From positions 1 to 64,000 of the forward strand of contig JAFYJD010000025.1 of the NCBI GenBank assembly GCA_017538255.1: a stretch of 64,000 nt of DNA, in the 5' to 3' direction. The position numbers and the translations under genes are program-made. Origin of the DNA: Clostridia bacterium. GTDB taxonomy: Bacteria > Bacillota > Clostridia > Christensenellales > CAG-138. Of the stretch, positions 1 to 7,270 are shown in pieces; the stretch's first letter is position 1, and every line of letters begins with the position of its first letter. Below the pieces are notes generated by a model. It ran no database searches, was not told where the DNA came from, and worked only from the letters and a program-made list of their open reading frames with translations.

Positions 1-192
1 GGACCTTGTTTCCTGTTCTCCCGTCGCCCTCGCATCCTTTTTTTCAGCATTTGAATGCTGTTTGTCAATGGCGGCGGTAATCGGAGAGCGTTATCGACAC
101 AACTACTAAAATAAGGGTTGACTTTTAATAGTTAGTCTTTTGCCAAGGCGGACAAAAGAGGTTTAATTGATGCGAAAGAGCGCGTGCTCATA

Positions 193-870
193 TTAAGTGG
201 TCTTCATTTCCTCGATCCGCTTTTTAATGGTCAGATCAGCCTTTCTGAAGTCGTCAAGGGAAAGTGAGACAGAAGGCATACCGAGTGCCGAGAAAGTACT
301 CTTGTAGCCCTCATCGGTATAGCCCGTTAGACGCAGCCTCAACGCGTCGATATAAAGCGTGCTTTTCTCAAAAGGAAGTTCGTATTTTTCGATCAGTTCG
401 CCGTCCTTGATTATGCCTACGCAAGCCCATTCGTCCTTCCCGAGCACATAATACGCGCCATCCTCTCCGCACTCGATGCCTAAGATTGCGCCTGTTTCAG
501 TAGAATATACCGTTTCGAGCTCGTTCGCGCTGTAAGCCGTGATCACATATTTCCTCTGTTTTTCGTGCATAGCGACGTTCAAAAACCGCGTGCTGTCCGA
601 CAAAAAGCATAAGCAGCCGTCCCGTGGGGCTGAGCCGCAGCGAATCAGTTTTGTCAGTTTCAAATCGGTAAGCGAGTACAGCGCAATCTTGCCCTCGGTC
701 GCCTTTACGATAAGCCCGTCCGATGAGGACGTGAATGCGGAATAGTATGCATAGGCAAGATCGCGGAACTCCGCCAGTTTTTTACCGTCTTCGCCGAAAA
801 CGTGAACGCTTTTTCCTGTGGTGCCTACGGCAAAGCGTTCGTTTTTTATAAATGTGCTGTTCTTTTTCAT
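193..870 (-). CDS. Hypothetical protein, beta-propeller-like
   Basis: About 225 residues with short repeated beta-strand segments of the kind found in WD40/propeller proteins (for example 'VGTTGKSVHVFGEDGKKLAE' and 'IVKATEGKIALYSLTDL'). There is no signal peptide or membrane helix, so it is probably cytoplasmic. An in-frame start lies 23 codons further upstream, but the ATG at 870 is preferred because AAGG precedes it at a suitable distance. It lies downstream of the tRNA-Thr/Pro operon and its terminator, so it probably has its own promoter, which I could not identify. I do not recognise the family, and the propeller reading is an inference from pattern. The 192 bases before its stop hold no gene I can support. 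Confidence 0.6.
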   Translation of the reverse strand: MKKNSTFIKNERFAVGTTGKSVHVFGEDGKKLAEFRDLAYAYYSAFTSSSDGLIVKATEGKIALYSLTDLKLTKLIRCGSAPRDGCLCFLSDSTRFLNVAMHEKQRKYVITAYSANELETVYSTETGAILGIECGEDGAYYVLGKDEWACVGIIKDGELIEKYELPFEKSTLYIDALRLRLTGYTDEGYKSTFSALGMPSVSLSLDDFRKADLTIKKRIEEMKTT

Positions 871-1024
871 ATGACGCGCCTTAATGAGTTCCTTAATACA
901 ACCGCTGTTTTTGAACCGCAAAGTCCCATTTTTGCGCAAGCCCCGAAGTAGAGCAAATATAAATGCTCGTTATTGCGGAGAAGGAGGAGCGACGGAGTTA
1001 GTGAGAGATGGTTTTTTTGAAACA

Positions 1025-1061
1025 AAAAAGTCGTCGCGAACGATACGAAGCCCGCGACGAC
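1025..1061 (-). terminator. Terminator of the tRNA-Thr/tRNA-Pro operon
   Basis: On the minus strand a 9-bp stem (GTCGTCGCG with CGCGACGAC) is followed by a run of six T. It begins immediately after the encoded CCA of tRNA-Pro. Confidence 0.8.
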
Positions 1062-1062
1062 A

Positions 1063-1139
1063 TGGTCGGGGCGACTGGATTTGAACCAGCGGCCTTTTGG
1101 TCCCGAACCAAACGCGCTACCAAACTGCGCTACGCCCCG
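1063..1139 (-). tRNA. tRNA-Pro (anticodon CGG)
   Basis: A full cloverleaf reads on the minus strand. The acceptor stem is CGGGGCG/CGCCCCG. The anticodon stem TTTGG/CCAAA encloses the loop TTCGGGA, giving anticodon CGG for codon CCG. The T loop is TTCAAAT, and the 3' CCA is encoded. It follows tRNA-Thr after 2 nt, so both are cut from one transcript. Confidence 0.95.
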
Positions 1140-1141
1140 AA

Positions 1142-1217
1142 TGGAGCCAATGAAGGGGCTCGAACCCTTGACCTGCGCATTACGAATGCGCTGCTCTACC
1201 AACTGAGCTACATTGGC
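1142..1217 (-). tRNA. tRNA-Thr (anticodon CGT)
   Basis: A full cloverleaf reads on the minus strand. The acceptor stem is GCCAATG/CATTGGC. The anticodon stem GCGCA/TGCGC encloses the loop TTCGTAA, giving anticodon CGT for codon ACG. The T loop is TTCGAGC, and the 3' CCA is encoded. It is the first gene of a two-tRNA operon. Confidence 0.95.
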
Positions 1218-1228
1218 TTAACTCTTTG

Positions 1229-1257
1229 ATTATATCACACAGACACGCGTTTGTCAT
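1229..1257 (-). promoter_or_regulatory. Sigma-70-type promoter for tRNA-Thr/Pro
   Basis: On the minus strand, ATGACA (-35), 17-bp spacer, TATAAT (-10), ending 11 nt before the mature tRNA-Thr 5' end. Confidence 0.8.
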
Positions 1258-1304
1258 TACGATATTCAAAATATATTTGATATTGTACAGGAGTACGGAC
1301 TCGA

Positions 1305-1751
1305 TCATTTCAGCGGCATTTCCATACCAATCTCATCCTCGTAATCGTCGCCCGTGTGATAAAATCCGAGTTTTTTGTACATTTCGCGTGCGGCATCAGC
1401 GCCATCTACATAGCAAAGCACGACCTTATCAAACTTGCCTTCCTCGCGCATCATATCGAGCACAAGTTCGGCGGCTTTTAATCCGAATCCCCGACGCTGA
1501 TATTTTTTATCAATAAAAAACTGGGAAAAATTATAGAATCCCTCCCCCTCTTCGTTGAACCAATCGCAATAGAACGCCATACCAACGGGCGTTTCGTCGT
1601 TATAGATCACAAAAGCGCGTCCGCCGTGATCGCGGTACGCATAGGCGCGCGCAAGGATGACCGCGCTGCTTGCGACGAAATGTTTTTGATCTTCGGCTAC
1701 ACTTAGATCGTATCTCCAGTTATCGGGCGTTACAGTTTCAAGTCTGATCAT
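1305..1751 (-). CDS. GNAT family N-acetyltransferase
   Basis: 148 residues. The acetyl-CoA loop (motif A) reads QRRGFGLKAAELVL, following a strand with 'FFIDKKYQRRGFG'. The C-terminal strand 'KKLGFYHTGDDYEDE' is the usual GNAT ending. It should transfer an acetyl group from acetyl-CoA to an amine of an unknown small molecule or protein. The ATG at 1751 is chosen over the longer frame because GGGAG sits about 8 nt upstream. It is a monocistronic gene between the tRNA operon promoter and the divergent ahcY-like gene. Substrate unknown. Confidence 0.85.
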   Translation of the reverse strand: MIRLETVTPDNWRYDLSVAEDQKHFVASSAVILARAYAYRDHGGRAFVIYNDETPVGMAFYCDWFNEEGEGFYNFSQFFIDKKYQRRGFGLKAAELVLDMMREEGKFDKVVLCYVDGADAAREMYKKLGFYHTGDDYEDEIGMEMPLK

Positions 1752-1856
1752 ATTTAGCTCCCAAAGCACTTATTCTATGTGCATATTATAGCACGCTTGC
1801 GAGCGTTTTGCAACATGATCGTAGGCATATAAGCGTTTCGTTGTCATCTTTATTTA

Positions 1857-1885
1857 TTGAAAAAAGTGCCGGGATATGATAGAAT
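1857..1885 (+). promoter_or_regulatory. Sigma-70-type promoter for ahcY-like gene
   Basis: TTGAAA (-35), 17-bp spacer, TAGAAT (-10). It lies 59 nt before the ATG at 1945, so the leader is about 50 nt and holds two small hairpins. Confidence 0.8.
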
Positions 1886-1891
1886 CTATTT

Positions 1892-1917
1892 AAGCGGATG
1901 CCGCTTGAACGGCGTTC
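1892..1917 (+). promoter_or_regulatory. Two tandem hairpins in the ahcY leader
   Basis: AAGCGG-atg-CCGCTT (1892-1906) is followed directly by GAAC-ggc-GTTC (1907-1917). Both are perfect small stems inside the predicted leader, just before the ribosome binding site GGGGGA. They do not match an SAH or SAM riboswitch that I can recognise. They may be an mRNA-stability or operator element. Confidence 0.35.
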
Positions 1918-1944
1918 GACAACGATCTGCTTTTGGGGGATAAT

Positions 1945-3183
1945 ATGAGCACTGTACGCGATATTTCGCTTGCGCCACTCGGTCGCAAAAAGATAGAATG
2001 GGTAAAGGATTTTATGCCCGTGTTGAGTGAACTCTGCGAGAGTTTTAAACGCGAAAAGCCCTTTAAGGGGCTGCGCGTTTCCGTCTGCGTTCACCTTGAA
2101 GCAAAGACCGCTTATCTTGCGCTTGTTATGCGCGACGGCGGCGCGGAGGTTTCCGTAACGGGAAGCAACCCGCTTTCAACCAAGGACGAGATCTGCGCGG
2201 CGCTTGCCGCCGACGGGATGGATGTGCACGCGTTTTACGGCGCGACTGATGAAGAATACGAGGAGCATATCCGCCGCACGGTCGAGTTCAAGCCACATAT
2301 CATCATCGACGACGGCGGCGAGTTCGTTTCGATGCTGACGGACAAGCACCCCGAATATGCCGAAAACCTGATCGGCGGCTGCGAGGAAACCACTACCGGC
2401 ATCCACCGCCTGCGCGCCCGCGCCGCCGACGGTACTCTCCCCTTCCCCATGCTTGCCGTGAACGATGCGGACTGCAAGCATCTGTTCGACAACCGGCACG
2501 GCACGGGTCAAAGCGTTTGGGACGGCATTATGTACTCAACAAACAATATGGTAACCGGAAAGACGGTCGTCGTCGCAGGCTACGGTTTCTGCTCCAGCGG
2601 CATAGCAAACCGCGCGAAGGGTCTCGGCGCGAATGTTATCGTAACCGAAGTCAATCCGTTCCGCGCGCTTGAGGCGGCAATGGACGGGTTCCGCGTTATG
2701 CCGATGGACGAGGCTGCGCCTCTCGGCGATATCTTCATCACGGCGACCGGATGTAAGGACGTTATAAGAAGGCGGCATTTTGAGGTTATGAAGCATAACG
2801 CGATGCTTGCGAACGCCGGACATTTTGATGTTGAGATAAACAAGATAGAACTTGCGGAGCTCGCCGTGTCCGTTGATGAGCGCAAACCCTTTATAATTGG
2901 CTATAAACTTGCGGACGGGCGCACGATCAATCTGCTTGCGGACGGCAGGCTAGTCAACATCGTTGCCGGCAACGGCCACCCCGCCGAGATAATGGATCTC
3001 AGTTTCGCGATACAGGCGCTCTGCGCTCGGCATATTGCGCTCCACGGCCGCAATATGAAGCCCGGGCTCTACGACGTTCCCCGCGAGATAGACAATACCG
3101 TCATCGGTATGAAACTTCGCGCGATGGGGCTAACGATCGACAGACTTACCGACGAACAGAAAGCCTATCTTAACGGGAAATAA
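1945..3183 (+). CDS. ahcY: Adenosylhomocysteinase-like (SAH or S-inosylhomocysteine hydrolase)
   Basis: 412 residues, matching the short (archaeal/Thermotoga-like) class. NAD-dependent hydrolases of this family split S-adenosylhomocysteine into homocysteine and a nucleoside. Visible motifs are 'GGCEETTTGIHRL' (substrate domain), 'HGTGQSVWDGI', the NAD-binding glycine loop 'GYGFCSSGIANRAKGLGA', and 'AGHFDVEI'. The C-terminus stops at 'AYLNGK' without the KPDHYRY tail of long-form enzymes. The ATG at 1945 is chosen over the upstream TTG at 1933 because the ribosome binding site GGGGGA lies between them. A promoter lies upstream and a terminator downstream. A predicted MTA/SAH deaminase gene lies about 640 bp downstream on the same strand. 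That pairing raises the chance that the true substrate is S-inosylhomocysteine (see findings). Confidence 0.93.
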   Translation: MSTVRDISLAPLGRKKIEWVKDFMPVLSELCESFKREKPFKGLRVSVCVHLEAKTAYLALVMRDGGAEVSVTGSNPLSTKDEICAALAADGMDVHAFYGATDEEYEEHIRRTVEFKPHIIIDDGGEFVSMLTDKHPEYAENLIGGCEETTTGIHRLRARAADGTLPFPMLAVNDADCKHLFDNRHGTGQSVWDGIMYSTNNMVTGKTVVVAGYGFCSSGIANRAKGLGANVIVTEVNPFRALEAAMDGFRVMPMDEAAPLGDIFITATGCKDVIRRRHFEVMKHNAMLANAGHFDVEINKIELAELAVSVDERKPFIIGYKLADGRTINLLADGRLVNIVAGNGHPAEIMDLSFAIQALCARHIALHGRNMKPGLYDVPREIDNTVIGMKLRAMGLTIDRLTDEQKAYLNGK

Positions 3184-3281
3184 GTTTTCCCAAAGCGGAG
3201 TCAACGCCGAAGATGTTTTATGTAAGCTATGTGTTTTTCGCGCGGGTCGTCATAATCTTTCATCATATGCAAATAACATTG

Positions 3282-3312
3282 AATGCAGCGATTTTTCGCT
3301 GCATTTTATTAT
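3282..3312 (+). terminator. Terminator after ahcY-like gene
   Basis: The stem AATGCAGCG / CGCTGCATT has a five-base loop and is followed by TTATTATTG. It is a convincing Rho-independent terminator about 100 nt past the stop. Confidence 0.75.
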
Positions 3313-3317
3313 TGAAC

Positions 3318-3346
3318 TTGAAAGCGATGTTGAGGTAATGTATAAT
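3318..3346 (+). promoter_or_regulatory. Near-consensus promoter overlapping the DUF2508 start codon
   Basis: TTGAAA, 17-bp spacer, TATAAT at 3341-3346. The -10 box overlaps the ATG at 3345. A transcript from here would begin inside the DUF2508 ORF and could serve bofA and the deaminase gene. Confidence 0.55.
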
Positions 3347-3530
3347 GGACGATAAGAAACACACCGACGCCGCGCGCCGCGCACTTTTGGAGTGGCAACG
3401 GGCGCTTGAATCGTTCGAGCGGGCGCCCCTTGACGAAGCGGCAATATCCGCGCTCGAGCTTGAAGCAAAGGCGCGGAGGTTTGCGCTGTGTCTTAGGCGG
3501 CTTCGCGCCGAAAAAGCAGAAAAGGAGTAG
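3345..3530 (+). CDS. DUF2508 (YaaL-like) small protein
   Basis: 61 residues, highly charged and helical: 'ARRALLEWQRALESFERAPL' then 'ALELEAKARRFALCLRRLRA'. This matches the pattern of the DUF2508/YaaL family (a W/F-containing helix, then an Ala/Arg/Tyr-rich helix). In Bacillus subtilis yaaL lies directly before bofA, and here the next gene, 3 nt downstream, is bofA. That context supports the call. Its function is unknown. GAGG lies about 9 nt before the ATG, but the ATG also overlaps a promoter -10 box, so the gene may depend on read-through from ahcY. Confidence 0.7.
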   Translation: MDDKKHTDAARRALLEWQRALESFERAPLDEAAISALELEAKARRFALCLRRLRAEKAEKE

Positions 3531-3533
3531 ACT

Positions 3534-3824
3534 ATGCCCGATATCAACATCAGCAGCGGTATGCTGACTTTTATCGCAGTACTTGTTGTTATCTATCTTG
3601 TTTTCAAGATATTCAAACTGAGCATCAAGTTATTCATAAAATTTCTTATCAACGCGCTTATCGGCGCGGCGCTTCTGTTCATATTCAATTTTGTATTCTA
3701 TGACAAACTCGGCATAGAATCGTTTAGGATACCCATAAATTGGATAACCGCCGCTGTTACCGGCGTGCTCGGCGTGCCCGGCGTTATCATACTGCTTATT
3801 TTAAGAATGCTCAACTACTATTGA
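3534..3824 (+). CDS. bofA: Pro-sigma-K processing inhibitor BofA family protein
   Basis: 96 residues and almost entirely hydrophobic. There is an N-terminal helix at about residues 10-27, a second at 33-55, and the family-typical ending 'AAVTGVLGVPGVIILLIL'. In sporulating Bacillus, BofA sits in the outer forespore membrane and holds the SpoIVFB protease inactive until the engulfed forespore signals. In Clostridia the family is widespread but its role is less clear. It lies 3 nt after the DUF2508 gene and 1 nt before the deaminase gene, so the three are probably co-transcribed. It is good evidence that this organism belongs to an endospore-forming lineage. Confidence 0.88.
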   Translation: MPDINISSGMLTFIAVLVVIYLVFKIFKLSIKLFIKFLINALIGAALLFIFNFVFYDKLGIESFRIPINWITAAVTGVLGVPGVIILLILRMLNYY

Positions 3825-3825
3825 T

Positions 3826-5148
3826 ATGATCGATACTATTATCAAAAACGCGCATATAATTACTATGGACGACCTCTGCCCAGTTATCGACGGCGGCGCG
3901 GTCGCGATAGACGGCGCAAAGATAGTCTTTGTCGGTAACAGCATCGAACTTCCGCCCGAGTATTCAACCGCAAAGCGCGTTATCGACGCACACGGTGATA
4001 TAGTAATGCCCGGTCTTGTCAACGCGCACGCACACACGGCGATGTGCGTTATGCGCGGCTATGCGGACGATCTTGAACTCAACAAATGGCTGTTTGAAAA
4101 GATCTTTCCCGTTGAGGGGAGGCTGACGCGCGAAGCCGTGCTGGCGGGCGTGCGGCTCGGTATAGCGGAGATGCTCGCAAGCGGCACGACCTCTTTTTCG
4201 GATATGTATTCAAACGAGCCGAACACCGCGAAGATCGTTGCCGAAACCGGCATACGCGCTTCGCTTTCAAACGGCATTATCGCGCTTGGCGACGGATTCC
4301 GTTTTGAGACCGATCGAGCGACTGTCGAAACACTTGAGTTGATAAAGACCTGGCACAATTACGACGGGGGCAGGATACGCGCCGACGCGTCGATCCACGC
4401 GGAGTACACTTCCACTCCCGATGTTTGGAAAAGGATCGGCGCCATCGCCCGCGAACACGGGCTGATAACGCATATTCATCTTTGCGAAACAAAAAAAGAA
4501 TACGATGAATGCAAACTCCGCCACGGCGGTCTGTCGCCCGTTGAAGCACTCGCCCGTTACGGCGTATTCAACACGCCCGTGCTTGCCGCTCACGGCTGTT
4601 ATTTGAGTGATGACGATATTCGCATCCTTGCGGATAAGGGCGTTTCGATCGCGCATTGCCCCGTTTCTAATCTTAAACTCGCAAGCGGTATCGCAAACAT
4701 CTCAAAACTTGTCTTCTCTGGCGTGAACGTCTGCCTCGGCACCGACGGAAGCGCTTCCAACAACTCGCTTGACCTGTTTGAAGAGATCAAACTCGCGGCG
4801 CTTCTTGCTAAGGGCACAACGCTTGACCCGACCCGCGTCAACGCCCGCCAAGCGCTTGCCTTTGCCACGGTAAACGGCGCAAAGGCGCAGGGACGCGAGG
4901 GCGTTACCGGCCGTATCGCCGCGTCTTACGACGCCGATATAATAATGCTCGACACCCACTCCCCCGCTATGCAGCCGCTCTACGACCCTTGCTCCTCCGC
5001 GGTGTATTCCGCAAAGGGCTCGTGCGTAAAACTGACTATGGTGCGCGGCAGGATACTCTACGAAAACGGCGAATGGAAGTCTATCGATGTTGAAAAGGCG
5101 ATGCACGATGTGAACTCCGTCGCCGTTCCGATAGTGCGCGGACAATAG
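3826..5148 (+). CDS. mtaD: 5'-methylthioadenosine / S-adenosylhomocysteine deaminase
   Basis: 440 residues, amidohydrolase superfamily. The metal-binding 'GLVNAHAHTAMCVMRGYADD' is the N-terminal HxH motif. The second metal histidine lies in 'THIHLCETKKE' and the third in 'AAHGCYLSDDD'. The metal aspartate is in 'CLGTDGSASNNSLDLFEE', and 'SIAHCPVSNLKLASGIA' is also typical. The family deaminates SAH to S-inosylhomocysteine and MTA to methylthioinosine. It starts 1 nt after bofA and ends at a bidirectional terminator. With the ahcY-like gene upstream it forms an SAH disposal route. Confidence 0.9.
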   Translation: MIDTIIKNAHIITMDDLCPVIDGGAVAIDGAKIVFVGNSIELPPEYSTAKRVIDAHGDIVMPGLVNAHAHTAMCVMRGYADDLELNKWLFEKIFPVEGRLTREAVLAGVRLGIAEMLASGTTSFSDMYSNEPNTAKIVAETGIRASLSNGIIALGDGFRFETDRATVETLELIKTWHNYDGGRIRADASIHAEYTSTPDVWKRIGAIAREHGLITHIHLCETKKEYDECKLRHGGLSPVEALARYGVFNTPVLAAHGCYLSDDDIRILADKGVSIAHCPVSNLKLASGIANISKLVFSGVNVCLGTDGSASNNSLDLFEEIKLAALLAKGTTLDPTRVNARQALAFATVNGAKAQGREGVTGRIAASYDADIIMLDTHSPAMQPLYDPCSSAVYSAKGSCVKLTMVRGRILYENGEWKSIDVEKAMHDVNSVAVPIVRGQ

Positions 5149-5181
5149 AATAACGGCGATCCAATAGTGAATAATTGAGCA

Positions 5182-5212
5182 AAACGCCCCGTGATCGGTT
5201 CACGGGGCGTTT
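5182..5212. terminator. Bidirectional terminator between mtaD and the MBOAT gene
   Basis: A perfect 13-bp stem, AAACGCCCCGTGA / TCACGGGGCGTTT, with A/T flanks on both sides. It lies between convergent genes and can end both transcripts. Confidence 0.85.
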
Positions 5213-5223
5213 GAGTATGCGTG

Positions 5224-6630
5224 TCAGAATCGGAAGTAGATGAACGGATTGTAGCCGCTTGAAACCAAGGATGCCGTGCATAGCACAAGCGCGATCGCGA
5301 TCAGCGCAAAATCGAGCCATTCCCAGCCTTTTTTTACGATAAGCGAATCATGCAGCCGCTTGACCGTCGGCGTTGAGCCGATCATAGCGACTATGAGCAC
5401 AGGCAGATATGCTACGATATAGACAAGCGTGCTGTGCGAAACAAATCCCGCCTTGCCGAACGTGAACATTGAAGCGAGAAACGGTCCAAGTTCTCTCATA
5501 TCGGTAAAGTCGAACAGCGCCCATCCAAGCACAACAAGGATGAGCATATATAGATTTGATAACGCCCTCGGGAGTTTTTCAAGCCATTTGCCGAGGAACA
5601 GTTTTTCGAGTATGATGAGGATGCCGAAGTACAGGCCCCAGAGTAGGAAGTTCCAACTCGCGCCGTGCCAAAAACCCGTCAATCCCCATACGATAAAAAG
5701 ATTTATGAGTGAACGCGGGAGTTTTTTGCGGTTGCCGCCAAGCGGGATGTAGACGTATTCCTTGAACCAAGTGCCGAGGGAGATGTGCCATCTGCGCCAA
5801 AACTCGCTGATGCTCTTTGAGATATAGGGATAATCGAAGTTTTTGAGGAACTCAAAACCGAACATCTTGCCAAGACCTATCGCCATATCGGAATAGCCGC
5901 TGAAATCGAAATAGATCTGCAAACTGAACGCGATTATACCGACCCATGATCCGATGATGCCGTTTGTTGCGCTGCCCGTTTTGAGCACATCCCAAAGCGC
6001 GGCGAGTTGGTTTGCGATAAGGACTTTTTTTGCAAGGCCTGCGGTGAACTGCTTTATGCCCGAAACGAACATATCGAGCGTTTCTTTGCGGTTGTCGATC
6101 TGTTCGGCAACATCGCGATAGCGTACGATCGGACCCGCGATAAGCTGCGGGAACAGCGAAACATATGCTCCGAAATACGCGGGATTCTTTTGAACGCGCG
6201 TTTCTGCCCTGTAAACATCGATAACATAACTCATCGCCTGGAAGGTGTAGAACGAAATGCCTATAGGAAGCGGGATCTCGGGCGTTTTTACGCTTGCCAT
6301 AAACTGGAAGATGCTTTTGAGCGTGTCAACGAACAGACCCGCATATTTGAATACCGCAAGAAGCAGCAGGTTGATGACGATGCAGACGATGAGCACGGCT
6401 CTTGTCGCCCCGCGCCTTTCTCTGAATCGGTCAACGAGCAGACCCGCCGCGTAGTTCATAAGTATAGAGAATACCATAAGGACTACGAACATGGGCTCTC
6501 CCCACCCGTAAAATATCAGGCTTACGATAAGAAGAACACAGTTTCTATACGCACGCTTTGGAAATACGTAGTACAGAACAAGTGTTATCGCGAGAAATAT
6601 GAAAATGAAAAGCGGGCTGGAAAAGACCAT
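5224..6630 (-). CDS. MBOAT family membrane O-acyltransferase (AlgI/DltB-like)
   Basis: 468 residues with about ten membrane helices. The family signature is clear: 'PLPIGISFYTFQAMSYVIDVY', then 'FWRRWHISLGTWFKEYVYIP' and 'TGFWHGASWNFLLWG', whose H in 'WHGA' is the conserved active-site histidine. Such proteins move acyl groups across the membrane onto exported polysaccharides or teichoic acids. The usual SGNH-type partner is not beside it, so the acceptor is unknown. It is preceded by a possible 33-codon ORF ending 4 nt upstream and by a promoter at 6799-6827, and ends at the bidirectional terminator. Confidence 0.93.
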   Translation of the reverse strand: MVFSSPLFIFIFLAITLVLYYVFPKRAYRNCVLLIVSLIFYGWGEPMFVVLMVFSILMNYAAGLLVDRFRERRGATRAVLIVCIVINLLLLAVFKYAGLFVDTLKSIFQFMASVKTPEIPLPIGISFYTFQAMSYVIDVYRAETRVQKNPAYFGAYVSLFPQLIAGPIVRYRDVAEQIDNRKETLDMFVSGIKQFTAGLAKKVLIANQLAALWDVLKTGSATNGIIGSWVGIIAFSLQIYFDFSGYSDMAIGLGKMFGFEFLKNFDYPYISKSISEFWRRWHISLGTWFKEYVYIPLGGNRKKLPRSLINLFIVWGLTGFWHGASWNFLLWGLYFGILIILEKLFLGKWLEKLPRALSNLYMLILVVLGWALFDFTDMRELGPFLASMFTFGKAGFVSHSTLVYIVAYLPVLIVAMIGSTPTVKRLHDSLIVKKGWEWLDFALIAIALVLCTASLVSSGYNPFIYFRF

Positions 6631-6634
6631 CGGC

Positions 6635-6736
6635 CTATATTATCCTCATTATCTGCATCAAAGCATCATTATAGTTGCCGTGAGCGAGAACTCTTTTGAG
6701 CCTGTCGCGGTCGGGACTCGTACATCGCCATCTCAA
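6635..6736 (-). CDS. Possible 33-residue leader ORF upstream of the MBOAT gene
   Basis: A TTG-initiated frame encodes a basic, helical peptide ending '...RLKRVLAHGNYNDALMQIMRII' (shown in part) and stops 4 nt before the MBOAT start. Its last codons contain the GAGG that would serve as the MBOAT ribosome binding site, suggesting translational coupling. It has no good ribosome binding site of its own. Apart from this ORF and two promoters, 6631-6984 shows nothing else. Confidence 0.3.
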   Translation of the reverse strand: MRWRCTSPDRDRLKRVLAHGNYNDALMQIMRII

Positions 6737-6798
6737 TTGAGCATTAGTCAAGCAGCGGCAACTTCATGAGAATGCTAACATCATCCCATAATGCATTT

Positions 6799-6827
6799 AT
6801 GGTATCATATTTGGCTTTGTTTGTCAA
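6799..6827 (-). promoter_or_regulatory. Promoter for the MBOAT gene
   Basis: On the minus strand, TTGACA (-35), 17-bp spacer, TACCAT (-10). It gives a leader of about 160 nt. Confidence 0.55.
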
Positions 6828-6939
6828 TAAACCTTACACCAAGGTATAATTTTCATATTTACATACAAATACCTCTGCTACGCAAAAAACCCCCGAACCC
6901 GCTATGTCGCTCGTTTAAATAATCTATTTTCAAAAGGTA

Positions 6940-6968
6940 TTGCATTGTGCATCATAATGCGATATAAT
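6940..6968 (+). promoter_or_regulatory. Promoter for tRNA-Ser(CGA)
   Basis: TTGCAT (-35), 17-bp spacer, TATAAT (-10), 16 nt before the mature tRNA. Confidence 0.85.
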
Positions 6969-6984
6969 AATGAGCGCGTTTTAT

Positions 6985-7073
6985 GGAGCGGTATCGAAGT
7001 GGTCATAACGGGACTGACTCGAAATCAGTTGTAGGGCAACCTACCGTGGGTTCGAATCCCACCCGCTCCGCCA
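6985..7073 (+). tRNA. tRNA-Ser (anticodon CGA)
   Basis: A class II tRNA with a long variable arm (TAGGGCAACCTA). The acceptor stem is GGAGCGG/CCGCTCC. The anticodon stem ACTGA/TCAGT encloses loop CTCGAAA, giving anticodon CGA for codon TCG. The T loop is TTCGAAT, and CCA is encoded. Confidence 0.95.
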
Positions 7074-7077
7074 GAGC

Positions 7078-7148
7078 AAAAAGGAAGTACCGGCGGTATT
7101 TCTTTTTTGTTTGCTTAATACAGGGGTTCGAAGCCGCGAAAAGCGGAA
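7078..7148 (+). repeat. Terminator-bearing repeat, copy A (after tRNA-Ser)
   Basis: A hairpin AAAAAGGAAGTACC...GGTATTTCTTTTTT serves as the tRNA-Ser terminator. It is followed by a tail (TTGCTTAATACAGGGG, then CGAAGCCGCG..AGCGG) shared with copy B at 7741-7810. Copies A and B flank the GNAT gene at 7271-7654. Confidence 0.65.
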
Positions 7149-7270
7149 GCAACAGTGTTGCTTTCGCTGCGGCCGGATTTTCTTCGTTGAAGGATTAAAA
7201 AACCCTCTGTCGTATATAATTAAATGAGAACAAAGAAATCTGCAGTCTATTAAAACAAGGCGATCCGAAT

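Noticed and set aside
45..60. Palindrome CAGCATT-tg-AATGCTG with a T run before it
   Set aside because: The T run is on the wrong side for a plus-strand terminator, and only TTT follows. No gene lies upstream in the window to test it.
867..1229. Open frames across both tRNA genes on each strand
   Set aside because: They are translations of the tRNA-Thr and tRNA-Pro sequences and their terminator.
1886..1944. SAM or SAH riboswitch upstream of ahcY
   Set aside because: The leader is about 50 nt, lacks the conserved cores of these riboswitches, and shows only two small hairpins.
5429..6699. Long plus-strand frames (up to 230 codons) opposite the MBOAT gene
   Set aside because: Antisense shadows of a clear membrane protein; composition is Arg/Cys-rich and no ribosome binding site or family is seen.
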